From: Paracoccus pantotrophus
Lineage (GTDB): Bacteria; Pseudomonadota; Alphaproteobacteria; Rhodobacterales; Rhodobacteraceae
DNA length: 64,000 nt
Assembly: GCF_008824185.1 (NCBI RefSeq)
Contig: NZ_CP044426.1
Span: 1,930,501-1,994,500, forward strand
Direction of reading: 5' to 3'
Shown: one piece after another, positions 56,281-64,000 of the stretch
Layout: each line of letters opens with the position of its first letter
Numbering within the stretch: position 1 is the stretch's first letter
Translations under genes and position numbers: made by a program
Notes under the pieces: generated by a model
Told to the model about the DNA's origin: nothing
Database searches by the model: none
Seen by the model: the letters and a program-made list of their open reading frames with translations, nothing else

Positions 56281-57117
56281 TCACGAACCGCTGAAAAGCC
56301 TTCGGCGCCAATAGCCCAGGAAAATGCGGGCCCGTCGTAGCGCCGATTCCCGGCGCTGCATGTAATATCGTGCATTTTCGTAAAGGTAATCGTCCTGGTA
56401 TCCCTTCAGGAACGAAGAAATCCCATGTCCTTTCCGAAAGGAATCGCGGACGCGCAGCAATCGCAACCCCCATTCCTGACAATGAAAGACACGAATGTCG
56501 TCACGATTGACAAGGCGCAATCCCCATAGATCGTTTTCCGCCACATAATCCTCGGCAGCGCCTTCGACCAGGAACCTTCCGTATTTAGATTCGGACTCCT
56601 TGGTTCCGGCCTGAAGCATCTTCCATATTTCAGGCCGGATGATCAGAAAACAGTTGCTGATGCTTTGCGTCAACATGAACCCCGGCCTGGTCGTGGGCCG
56701 GTCTGCGCGATAAGGTAATGTGCTGCCGGTGATGAAGCAGGCCCCCGTCTCTTTCATCAAGCCAAGGGCGGCATCCTGCCAGGCCTTCTGCCCGGCGCGA
56801 TATGGGATGGTATCCAGGCGCACCACGCATCCAAGATCGGCCGTGACCGCATCGAACTGCTCTGCCAGAAGCTGCTGTTCCGCCTCGGTGGTTTCTTGTG
56901 GCGTCGTCATGCCCATGTCATGCAGGCGAATGCCATGCGCCTCGCATAACTGCCGAACGCGGGCCGCAATGCCGGGATCCCCACCAAAATGCACAACCAG
57001 CTCGGCGATCGGATGGTCAAAAAAGGCGATCCAATCCTCGAGAATCACGCAATGATGCTCTTCAAGGACAAAGGTCAACAGCGCGATTGACGGGATATAC
57101 GGCGCCTTGTCGGACAT
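56281..57117 (-). CDS. Glycosyltransferase-like protein
   Basis: About 278 residues, starting MSDKAPYIPSIALLTFVLEE. The plan suggests a GT-A-type enzyme: an N-terminal nucleotide-binding region (DWIAFFDHPIAELVVHFGGD) and a later VEGAAEDYVAENDLWGLRLV, resembling the acceptor ED motif of family 2 enzymes. A clear DxD is not evident. ATG 57123 is an in-frame alternative start. Convergent with the Slam-like gene and divergent from another glycosyltransferase. Its GC content is visibly lower than that of its neighbours. Confidence 0.62.
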   Translation of the reverse strand: MSDKAPYIPSIALLTFVLEEHHCVILEDWIAFFDHPIAELVVHFGGDPGIAARVRQLCEAHGIRLHDMGMTTPQETTEAEQQLLAEQFDAVTADLGCVVRLDTIPYRAGQKAWQDAALGLMKETGACFITGSTLPYRADRPTTRPGFMLTQSISNCFLIIRPEIWKMLQAGTKESESKYGRFLVEGAAEDYVAENDLWGLRLVNRDDIRVFHCQEWGLRLLRVRDSFRKGHGISSFLKGYQDDYLYENARYYMQRRESALRRARIFLGYWRRRLFSGS

Positions 57118-57410
57118 CAGCATGCAGCATTTCCAGTTTGCGAAAGCAAATTACGCTTGCCAATCCCAAAGATACCGACACGGCATGCGGGTGAAAAGGG
57201 GGTGATGACAATCCGCGCCGGCCGCCTGTCCGATGACCATGCATTCCAGCGCCAGGGTGCGGTTCGCCAGCGCGCAAGCGGGTCTGCGATCCCTGTCGGC
57301 GGTATCACTGTACCAAGCCGGGCCGGGAAAACCGGCCGCCCTCACCGGTGCTCCATTGACTCGCGTTGCTTTCTTCAACATGTTTTCTGGAAATCAGCTT
57401 CCCGGGTGCC

Positions 57411-58460
57411 ATGGTACGTCGCTATCTCTTCCTTTGTCCCGACACCCAAACGGCATCGGGGGGGATCGCCGTCATCTATGATACAGTGGCTGCGCTGTGC
57501 CGGGCGGGCTATGACGCCGCCATTCTGCACAACAGCCCGGCCGCCGGCTATCTTGATCATCCGGACAAGCCGCCGCGCTATTATACCTACGACTATTATA
57601 TCGCCCGGCAAAGACTGGGGCTCGACGGAAAACGGGCCCGGCTCATGTCGCCGTTCATGCTTCTGGGCCAAAGGTTTCGCGGCGGGCCTCTGGAGCCATT
57701 GCGGCCCGGCGCAGACGATATTCTGGTCATACCGGAATTCATGATCACGGCCGCGATGACGGCTTTCCCAGGTTCCCGTCTGGGCGTATTCGTACAAAAC
57801 CCCTTCGCCTTCCAGGAGGCCCATGCAGAAGCCATGGAGAAAGGGCTCGACATCCGCGAGCGCGCGGAGTGGTTCCTGGGCGTGTCGAAAATCTGCCTTG
57901 ATCAGTTCGACCTTCTGAATATCGAAACCGGCTATCATCTTCCGGTCTCCATGAAGCCCGAGGATTTCCCCTTTCGCGAGAAAAAAGAGCGGTTGATCAC
58001 CTATATGCCGCGCAAACGGTCGGCAGAGGCACGGCAGATCGTTGACGTGCTGGAGCGTCGAGGTCGATTAAAGGGATACCGGATCGAAGAAATCGACAAC
58101 ATGCCGCGCCTGGACGTGTCGGATTACTTGCAACGCAGCCAGTTTTTCATCTCGCTGCTGCGCATGGAATCAATCGGCTTTCCTGCCGCCGAGGCAATGG
58201 CGGCGGGCTGCATCGTCGTGGGCTACACGGGGCTTGGCGGGCGGGAATATTTTACCCCCGAAACCGGCATTCCCGTGACCGAGGATGATACCCTGGGTCT
58301 GGTGCATGCTCTGGAAGCCACGGTGGCTGAATATGCCACTGCGCCGGCACGCCTTGATGCCATTCGCCGCCATGCAAGCGAGGTGGTCAATGCCAGTTAC
58401 AACAGCGCCACCTTCGAAGCGGCGCTGCTGAGGATTTGGCGCGACCTTGATGCGCGTTGA
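57411..58460 (+). CDS. Family 1/4-like glycosyltransferase
   Basis: A 349-residue GT-B protein. The N-terminal domain begins YLFLCPDTQTASGGIAVIYD. The C-terminal domain contains SIGFPAAEAMAAGCIVVGYT, with the E-x7-E-like motif of GT4 enzymes, and GLGGREYF. It transfers a sugar from a nucleotide donor. ATG 57411 has only a weak upstream site. It is divergent from the GT-like gene at 57117; together with the surface proteins upstream it may glycosylate a surface component, which is inference. Confidence 0.8.
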   Translation: MVRRYLFLCPDTQTASGGIAVIYDTVAALCRAGYDAAILHNSPAAGYLDHPDKPPRYYTYDYYIARQRLGLDGKRARLMSPFMLLGQRFRGGPLEPLRPGADDILVIPEFMITAAMTAFPGSRLGVFVQNPFAFQEAHAEAMEKGLDIRERAEWFLGVSKICLDQFDLLNIETGYHLPVSMKPEDFPFREKKERLITYMPRKRSAEARQIVDVLERRGRLKGYRIEEIDNMPRLDVSDYLQRSQFFISLLRMESIGFPAAEAMAAGCIVVGYTGLGGREYFTPETGIPVTEDDTLGLVHALEATVAEYATAPARLDAIRRHASEVVNASYNSATFEAALLRIWRDLDAR

Positions 58461-58752
58461 GGAACATGCCTTGCGGGGAAGACGTTATCCGGAGCAAGGC
58501 CAGGCGGGGATTCCCCGGTGCCGCGGTGTTCTTGCGTCGGCGTTTTCCTGCGGCATGCCTGCCGCAATCACCGCACCGATGGTCCTGACGCAGAGGACAT
58601 GAGGCTTCGCCACCGCAGCCGGCCTCTGGACGAAAGGGCGAAGGCGTGTTCCATCTGGGCTTCGAGATGCTCGCCACCTTGGCCGGGAACGACGGGTTGC
58701 GCCGCTGGCGCGCCCGGTCGACAGGCCGGGCGGCCGCATGCGGGAGGACGGA

Positions 58753-59526
58753 ATGAAGATTGACCTGAACTCTGACCTTGGCGAAGGCTTCGGGCCCTGG
58801 ACGATGGGGGACGATGCCGCGATGCTCGATGTCGTCACCTCGGCCAATATCGCCTGCGGCGGCCATGCCGGCGACCCCGAAACGATGTTCGCCACCCTGC
58901 GGCAGGCGGCGGAACGCGGCGTCGTCATCGGCGCGCATCCGGGCTATGCCGACCGCGAGGAGTTCGGGCGCCGGGTGATCCCCATGCCGCCCGCCCGGAT
59001 CGGGCGGATGGTCGCGGCGCAGGTCGGCGCCTTGCAGGGCATCGCCGCGCTGGCGGGGGCGCGGGTGCGCTATGTCAAGCCGCATGGGGCGCTTGGCAAT
59101 CTTGCCGCGGATGATCGCACCGTCGCGGATGCCATCGTCGCCGCGGTATCGGCCTTGCCGGGAAATCTGGCGGTGCTGGCGATCTCGGGGACCGATCTGG
59201 AGCTGGCGGCGCGCGCGGCAGGAGCCGAGGTATTCTCCGAGATCTTTGCCGACCGCGCCTATCTGCCCAACGGCAGGCTGGTTCCCCGGTCACAGCCCGG
59301 CGCGGTGCTGCATGATGTCGAAGAGGTCGCGGACCGCCTGATCCGCTTTCTGGAGACCGGGCTGATGCCGGCGATCCAAGGCGCGCCGATCCCGCTGGCC
59401 GCGCAATCGGTCTGCGTTCACGGCGATACCGCGGGCGCGGTTTCCATGGCGCAAGCCATCCGGGCGCGGCTGGGCGCGGCGGGAATCGCCGTCGCACCCT
59501 TCCTGCAGGTCGAAGGCCGGGCGTGA
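58753..59526 (+). CDS. pxpA: 5-oxoprolinase subunit A (LamB/YcsF family)
   Basis: A 257-residue protein with the family start MKIDLNSDLGEGFGPW, then ANIACGGHAGDP (metal-binding His), GAHPGYADREEFGRR, and VRYVKPHGALGNL. Together with PxpB and PxpC it hydrolyses 5-oxoproline (pyroglutamate) to glutamate with ATP. GGAGGAC precedes ATG 58753. First gene of pxpABC; the next starts 1 base after its stop. The 292 bases before it (58461-58752) show no gene. Confidence 0.95.
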   Translation: MKIDLNSDLGEGFGPWTMGDDAAMLDVVTSANIACGGHAGDPETMFATLRQAAERGVVIGAHPGYADREEFGRRVIPMPPARIGRMVAAQVGALQGIAALAGARVRYVKPHGALGNLAADDRTVADAIVAAVSALPGNLAVLAISGTDLELAARAAGAEVFSEIFADRAYLPNGRLVPRSQPGAVLHDVEEVADRLIRFLETGLMPAIQGAPIPLAAQSVCVHGDTAGAVSMAQAIRARLGAAGIAVAPFLQVEGRA

Positions 59527-59527
59527 C

Positions 59528-60232
59528 ATGGGCGCTGCCGCCAGCCCTGGCCGCTGCTTTCCGGTTTTCAGCCCCGTGGCCGAGCATGGCATCCTGGTGG
59601 AGTTCGGCGACAGGATCGACCCTGGCATCCACGCCCGGGTGCTTCAACTGGACCGGGCCCTAGCTGCGGCGCCCTTTGACGGTTTTCTCGAGGCGGTTCC
59701 GGCCTATGCCGGGATTCTGATCCGGTTCGACCCCCTGGTCTGCGATCACGCCATGGCCGAAAGCAAGGCCCGGCAATTATGCCAGCAGGCCGCGCCGGCC
59801 GGGGAAAGGCCAGGCTTGCGCGAGGTTCTGGTCTGCTATGACGACGGTCTTTCTCCCGATCTCGCGGCGGTGGCCCAGGCCGCCGGCCTGTCGCAAGAGG
59901 CCGTGATCGCCGCACATCTGGCCGGGCAATACGAGGTCTTCATGTACGGCTTTGCGCCGGGATATGCTTATCTCGCCGGCGTGCCGGAGGCGATCCGCAT
60001 GCCCCGCAAGCCCACCGCGCTGCGGGGCGTCGCGGCGGGCAGCGTCCTGATCGCGGGCCCGCAATGCCTCGTTTCGACCATCACCATGCCGACCGGCTGG
60101 TGGAATATCGGCCGATCCCCCACCCGCATCCTGACCGACGACCCCGAGCGGCCGTTCCTGTTCGACATCGGCGACCGGGTGCGGTTTCGCCGGATCGGCC
60201 GTGCCGAATACGATGCAGAGGTCGGGAAATGA
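59528..60232 (+). CDS. pxpB: 5-oxoprolinase subunit B (AHS1/KipI family)
   Basis: A 234-residue protein with the N-terminal GILVEFGDRIDPGIHARV and the cyclophilin-like C-terminal domain signature YEVFMYGFAPGYAYLAG, then IRMPRKPTALRGVAAGSVLI. It forms the catalytic complex with PxpC. Its start follows pxpA directly, and its stop overlaps the pxpC start as ATGA. Confidence 0.95.
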   Translation: MGAAASPGRCFPVFSPVAEHGILVEFGDRIDPGIHARVLQLDRALAAAPFDGFLEAVPAYAGILIRFDPLVCDHAMAESKARQLCQQAAPAGERPGLREVLVCYDDGLSPDLAAVAQAAGLSQEAVIAAHLAGQYEVFMYGFAPGYAYLAGVPEAIRMPRKPTALRGVAAGSVLIAGPQCLVSTITMPTGWWNIGRSPTRILTDDPERPFLFDIGDRVRFRRIGRAEYDAEVGK

Positions 60233-61206
60233 GCGGGACGGTTCTTTCGGTCGGTTTCGCCGGGCCGCATGTGTCGGTGCAGGACGGCGGACGGCCGGGG
60301 CTGATGCGCTATGGCGTGCCGGGCTCGGGCGCGATGGATCGCCGCTCGTTCGCCGCGGCGAATATCGCGCTTGGCAACCCGGCCGGCGCCCCCGGCATCG
60401 AGATCTCGCTGGGCGGGCTGGCGCTGGAATGCCTTTCGGGCACGGTCAGCTTCGCGGTCGCGGGCGGTGGTTTCATCGTCGAGCATGCCGGCACCAGGCG
60501 CAGCTCATGGACCGTCGCGACCTTGCGGGCCGGGGAAAGGCTGACCGTTCGTCCGGGGCCATGGGGAAGCTGGTGCTATCTGGCCTTTGCCGGGCTGCTC
60601 CGATCGCCGCGCTGGCTCGGCAGCGCGTCCACCCATGCGATTTCGGGCTTCGGCGGCGGTCGCCTGGCGACCGGCGCGCGCCTGGTGATCGCCGATGCCG
60701 CGCGGCGGGAAGAGCGCGAGGGCAGCATCCCATGCCCGGTCGCCGCCCGGCCCCGCAGAGAGCTGCGCGTCACCATGGGGCCGCAGCAGCGTTTCTTCAG
60801 TGCAGAAGCGATCTCGGCCTTCCTTTCCGGCACCTGGCGCATGACCGATGCATGGGACCGCATGGGGGTCCGGCTGGCGGGGCCTTCCATTGCCCCCCAT
60901 GCCGCCTTGGACATGCCATCCGAACCCATCGTCAGGGGATCGGTCCAGATTGCGGGCGACGGCGTGGCCACGGTTCTGCTGGCCGATCACCAGACCACGG
61001 GCGGCTATCCAAAGATCGCGACAGTGCTGGATTGCGACCTCGATTCCTTTGTCCAGCTGCGGCCGCGGGATGCGGTGGCATTCCGCCCCGTCAGCCCCGA
61101 GCAGGCGATCAGCCTGTCGCGCACGGCGGCAATAGGCGCAGCCACCTATTTCCGCGCCCTCTCGAACACCAGGCAGAAGCCTCGCGCAGCGGCCCGAGGC
61201 GGATAA
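60229..61206 (+). CDS. pxpC: 5-oxoprolinase subunit C (AHS2/KipA family)
   Basis: A 325-residue protein containing SVQDGGRPGLMRYGVPGSGA (family hallmark), NIALGNPAGAPGIEISLGG and, near the end, LADHQTTGGYPKIATV. It completes the PxpABC complex. Start at ATG 60229 overlaps the pxpB stop, so the three genes are translated as a unit. Confidence 0.95.
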   Translation: MSGTVLSVGFAGPHVSVQDGGRPGLMRYGVPGSGAMDRRSFAAANIALGNPAGAPGIEISLGGLALECLSGTVSFAVAGGGFIVEHAGTRRSSWTVATLRAGERLTVRPGPWGSWCYLAFAGLLRSPRWLGSASTHAISGFGGGRLATGARLVIADAARREEREGSIPCPVAARPRRELRVTMGPQQRFFSAEAISAFLSGTWRMTDAWDRMGVRLAGPSIAPHAALDMPSEPIVRGSVQIAGDGVATVLLADHQTTGGYPKIATVLDCDLDSFVQLRPRDAVAFRPVSPEQAISLSRTAAIGAATYFRALSNTRQKPRAAARGG

Positions 61207-61392
61207 CCCGGATCCGCGCGCCATCCCAAGCCGCCCGCCGGACGGCACGAGGCGCCTGCCGGCCGTCATGCTGCGGCGCAGAATGCATGGCTGCTTTGCC
61301 GGGATCGCGACTACTGCCCGCGCTGTGCCCGGACTATATCCGCCTTGTCCGAAACATGCCCGCTGGATGGGCAAGATGAAAAAGGTGCCAAG

Positions 61393-61587
61393 ATGTCCGC
61401 TGTCGAACTGAGCCATAACCATGCCGCCGGTAGCCTGGGTCAAGTCTTTGCACGCCTGACCGCACGGATCGCCGCCTGGAACGATGCCCGCATCACCCGC
61501 CGCGAGTTGAGCCGGCTGACGGATCGCGAACTGACCGATATCGGCCTGACCCGCGGCGATATCGAGCATGTCGCCCGCGGCCTCTGA
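61393..61587 (+). CDS. DUF1127 domain protein
   Basis: A 64-residue protein with the classic DUF1127 C-terminal block (TRRELSRLTDRELTDIGLTR, then GDIEHVARGL). The Arg-rich helix can bind RNA in relatives. ATG 61393 has an AAGGTG site; an upstream in-frame start at 61345 is less likely. Followed 20 bases later by an intrinsic terminator. Confidence 0.88.
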   Translation: MSAVELSHNHAAGSLGQVFARLTARIAAWNDARITRRELSRLTDRELTDIGLTRGDIEHVARGL

Positions 61588-61607
61588 GACTCCCCATCGA
61601 TGAACGG

Positions 61608-61635
61608 ACCCCGCGGCGATGCCTCGGGGTTTTTT
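61608..61635 (+). terminator. Intrinsic terminator of the DUF1127 gene
   Basis: A 6-bp core stem ACCCCG/CGGGGT (61608-61613 with 61625-61630) with an 11-base loop and six T (61630-61635). Confidence 0.85.
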
Positions 61636-61796
61636 CATGCGCGAGGCCGAAATCCGGGGCGCGGGCGCCATGTCCGCGACGGGCGAACAGCAGCGGCCCA
61701 AGATGTCGCCCAGCCGGCCCCGGCTGGCCCGGATTCGCACCGCGGCCCGCACCGTTCCGGGCCAATTCCCGATAGGGGGAACGGTTCAATGCGGCC

Positions 61797-62555
61797 TCAT
61801 TCGGCGGTCCAGCCTCCGTCCAGCATCATCGCGCTGCCGGTCATCAGGGCAGAGGCGTCGGACGCCAGATAGAGCGCGGCACCCGTGATGTCGCCCACCT
61901 GACCCAGGCGGCCCAGCTTGATCATGCGCAGGCAATGGTCGCGAAAGGCCGGGTTTTCGAAATAGGGTCGCGTCAGCGGCGTTTCGATGAAGGTCGGGCA
62001 GATCGTGTTCACGCGGATGCCGAAGGGCGCAAGCTCGATGGCGCTGGCCTTTGTCAGCCCCTCGATTCCCCATTTCGTCGCGCAATAGACGGAACGGTCC
62101 GCCGCGCCGATATGCCCCATCTGCGACGACATGTTGATGATCGACCCGCCCCGCCCCAGATCGCGCATCCGCCGCGCCACGCTTTGCAGCGCAAAGAAGG
62201 CCGCGCGCAGGTTGAGGCCCGCGATGGCATCGAAATCCTCTTCCGTGACCTCGACCAGCGGGCGCGGGCGGTTGGTGCCCGCGTTGTTGACAAAGATGTC
62301 CAGCCGCCCCAGCCCCTCGGCCAAGGCACGGAAAGCGCCCACGTCGGTCACGTCGCAGGGGATGGCGCGGGCCTTGAGGCCCTGCGCCACCAGCGCCTCG
62401 GCCGCATCGGAAATCTCGGCCGCGCTGCGGGCGCAGAGGATGACCTCGGCGCCGGCCTGCGCATAGACCTCGGCGATGGCGCGGCCGATGCCTCGGCCCG
62501 CGCCCGTGACCAGCGCGACACGGCCGTTCAGCGAGAAATCGGGCATCGGGTTCAT
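61797..62555 (-). CDS. Short-chain dehydrogenase/reductase
   Basis: A 252-residue classical SDR: TGAGRGIG cofactor motif near residue 17, NNAG near 92, catalytic Ser in INMSSQMGHIG, Tyr and Lys in YCATKWG (about 160-164), and ASALMTGSAMMLDGGW at the end. Cofactor NAD(H) or NADP(H) and substrate unknown. ATG 62555 overlaps the stop of the upstream gene (ATGA), so it is the last gene of a leftward operon with the BKACE enzyme; it may oxidise a hydroxy acid to the beta-keto acid that BKACE cleaves. Confidence 0.93.
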   Translation of the reverse strand: MNPMPDFSLNGRVALVTGAGRGIGRAIAEVYAQAGAEVILCARSAAEISDAAEALVAQGLKARAIPCDVTDVGAFRALAEGLGRLDIFVNNAGTNRPRPLVEVTEEDFDAIAGLNLRAAFFALQSVARRMRDLGRGGSIINMSSQMGHIGAADRSVYCATKWGIEGLTKASAIELAPFGIRVNTICPTFIETPLTRPYFENPAFRDHCLRMIKLGRLGQVGDITGAALYLASDASALMTGSAMMLDGGWTAE

Positions 62556-62965
62556 CGGGCAGCCTTTCCGTAGCGGATGGCGTCGCCGGCATGGCGGCGG
62601 ACGCGGATTTGGGCCTGTTCGGCATGACCGGCAAGGCCCTCGATCATGCGCCGGCGCAAGCAAGGGCGCGCTGGCGTCGACAGGGCGTGATCGGTCCCGA
62701 TGGCCCTGTCGCCGCCTGCGACATGGGAGTGCGGGCCAAGGAACGGCGCGCCGTAAGTGAGCCCGTGCGCCGGATACAGGCCGTCGCGGTCGGTCATCCG
62801 CACATGCCGGTTGGCGATGTCTTTGGCGGCCCGCAACATCCCGTCACGGATTGCCCTGCCATGGTCCCGCCACCAGGCGGTCGCCTCGACCCTGTCGCGG
62901 AGGCGGCAGGTGTCCCCAGTGCGGGCGGCGGCGGCGCGACCGGGTTCCAGATCGGTGATTGCCAT
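62552..62965 (-). CDS. Unrecognised 137-residue protein in the BKACE operon
   Basis: Starts MAITDLEPGRAAAARTGDTC with an AGGGG site, 8 bases after the BKACE stop, and ends in an ATGA overlap with the SDR start. Context and ribosome-binding site support translation. The composition is Arg/Ala/His-rich with a motif YPAHGLTYGAPFLGPHSHVA. I recognise no family. It might be a degenerate or frameshifted enzyme rather than an intact protein. Confidence 0.5.
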   Translation of the reverse strand: MAITDLEPGRAAAARTGDTCRLRDRVEATAWWRDHGRAIRDGMLRAAKDIANRHVRMTDRDGLYPAHGLTYGAPFLGPHSHVAGGDRAIGTDHALSTPARPCLRRRMIEGLAGHAEQAQIRVRRHAGDAIRYGKAAR

Positions 62966-62973
62966 GATTTCCC

Positions 62974-63906
62974 CTAGAAATTGACCTGATCGCCGCCCTT
63001 CAGCGCCAGAAATTCGCGCGCTTCGGCGGGCGTTGCGACCTCAAGGCCCAGCCCCTCGACGATCTGCCGCGCGGCGCGGACCTGCTGGGCATTGGTTTCC
63101 GCAAGGCGGCCCTTGCCCGCCCAGAGATTGTCCTCCAACCCGACGCGGATATGCCCGCCCATCGAGGCCGACATGGCGGCGATGTTGAGCTGGTTGCGCC
63201 CGGCGCCGAGCACCGACCAGCGGTAATCCTCGCCAAACAGCCGGTCGGCGGTGCGCTTCATGTGCAGCACGTCGTCGGGATGCGCGCCGATGCCGCCCAT
63301 CAGCCCGAACACGGTCTGGATGAACAGCGGCCCGCTGACCAGCCCGCGATCGTGGAAATGCTTGAGGTTGTAGAGATGCGAGGTGTCGTAGCACTCGAAC
63401 TCGAAGCGGGTGCCGTTCGCGCCAAGCGTGGTCATCACATGTTCCACATCACCGAAGGTGTTGCGGAAAATGATGTCCTTGTTGCCCAGGTAATCCCGCT
63501 CCCACTGGTGCTTCAGCTGGGATTGATAGCGGCCGAGCATGGGAAACAGGCCGAAATTCATCGTACCCATGTTCAGCGAGGCGAGTTCGGGGCGATAATG
63601 CTGCGCGGGCTGGATACGCTCGGCGATGCTCATGGTCGGCGCACCGCCGGTGGTGATGTTCAGCACGGCATCGGTTGCCTGCCTGATGACGCCAAGAATG
63701 GGGTTGAAGGCCTCGACGCTCTGGTCGGGGCGGCCGTCGCCCTCGGCTCGGGCGTGCAGATGGACGACCGCCGCGCCCGCCTCGGCCGCGCCGATGGCCG
63801 CCTCCGCGATCTCGGAGGCCGAGACCGGCAGATAGGGCGACATGGACGGGGTGTGGATTGCCCCGGTCACGGCGCAGGTGATGATGACTTTGCCTTGAAG
63901 GCTCAT
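62974..63906 (-). CDS. 3-keto-5-aminohexanoate cleavage enzyme family (BKACE, DUF849)
   Basis: A 310-residue TIM-barrel protein with family signatures VIITCAVTGAIHTPSMSPYL (zinc His), GAAVVHLHARAEGDGRPDQS (HxH zinc ligands), NITTGGAPTM, FGLMGGIGAHPDD and GGHIRVGLEDNLW. BKACE enzymes cleave a beta-keto acid with acetyl-CoA, giving acetoacetate and a CoA ester; substrates include dehydrocarnitine. The downstream SDR and a partial upstream gene suggest a catabolic operon. GGAGCAAG precedes the start. Confidence 0.93.
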   Translation of the reverse strand: MSLQGKVIITCAVTGAIHTPSMSPYLPVSASEIAEAAIGAAEAGAAVVHLHARAEGDGRPDQSVEAFNPILGVIRQATDAVLNITTGGAPTMSIAERIQPAQHYRPELASLNMGTMNFGLFPMLGRYQSQLKHQWERDYLGNKDIIFRNTFGDVEHVMTTLGANGTRFEFECYDTSHLYNLKHFHDRGLVSGPLFIQTVFGLMGGIGAHPDDVLHMKRTADRLFGEDYRWSVLGAGRNQLNIAAMSASMGGHIRVGLEDNLWAGKGRLAETNAQQVRAARQIVEGLGLEVATPAEAREFLALKGGDQVNF

Positions 63907-63924
63907 GGCTTGCTCCTGAGGGTC

Positions 63925-64000
63925 TTATCGTTGGGACTGGTCGGCCAGATGGCGGGCCAGGGCGGCTAGGCGGCCGTCGCGCCAGTCCTGGCGGGCGCGG
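63925..64000 (-). CDS. C-terminus of an upstream gene (partial)
   Basis: An open frame enters from the right edge and ends at TAA (63925-63927) with RLAALARHLADQSQR. Only 24 residues are visible. Its stop lies 19 bases before the BKACE start, so it belongs to the same operon. In related operons a hydroxyacyl-CoA or carnitine dehydrogenase is found here, but these residues are not diagnostic. Confidence 0.5.
   Translation of the reverse strand, partial: RARQDWRDGRLAALARHLADQSQR

Overview
The window is high-GC DNA (roughly two thirds G+C by eye) with the gene content of an alphaproteobacterium of the Rhodobacterales, most likely Paracoccus or a close relative. The genus is an inference from protein flavour (tctDE-tctCBA, DUF1127 proteins, BKACE operon, Hint-tailed RTX protein), not from a marker gene.

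Positions 1 to about 12,890 are the right end of an integrated prophage-like element. A leftward operon with chained ATGA overlaps carries a Cro-like regulator, small proteins, a CHC2/Toprim primase and the start of a larger protein that leaves the window. A divergent CI-like repressor and matching 17-bp operators sit at 3315-3875. A rightward early operon encodes small proteins, a DnaN-type sliding clamp, a helicase-methyltransferase fusion, a lipoprotein, several unknown proteins, an excisionase-like protein and a tyrosine integrase. The integrase abuts the 5' half of a split tRNA-Ser(GCU) gene, the attachment site.

Positions 13,000 to 42,700 are chromosomal. ychF and trpA are followed by a cluster that looks like electrophile/quinone defence: glutathione transferase, VOC-hydrolase fusion, quinone reductase, second VOC dioxygenase, LysR regulator, flavin monooxygenase and KefB-type antiporter. 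Then come HutD, an AbrB-family transporter, an HPP-CBS protein, a glycosyltransferase with a Gfo/Idh-SDR fusion, an AmiS/UreI channel, a possible SGNH hydrolase, a DUF475 protein, and the tricarboxylate system tctED plus an extra binding protein plus tctCBA. DUF1127 proteins and two LysR genes, one paired with a PACE efflux pump, complete this part.

Positions 42,686 to 46,370 are insertion-sequence territory. An IS630-family copy carries three short tandem duplications that wreck its transposase and sits at a deletion scar next to an iron-siderophore ATPase fragment. A LytTR membrane regulator and an IS5-family copy follow.

Positions 47,104 to 58,460 look like a cell-surface locus. It has a 1,966-residue RTX protein with a duplicated two-domain N-terminus and a C-terminal Hint autoprocessing domain, a small Hint-like protein, a small membrane protein, a TbpB-like surface lipoprotein next to a Slam-like outer-membrane protein, and two glycosyltransferase-like genes of lower GC.

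The right end holds pxpABC (5-oxoprolinase), another DUF1127 protein, and a leftward operon with a BKACE enzyme, an unrecognised 137-residue protein and an SDR oxidoreductase.
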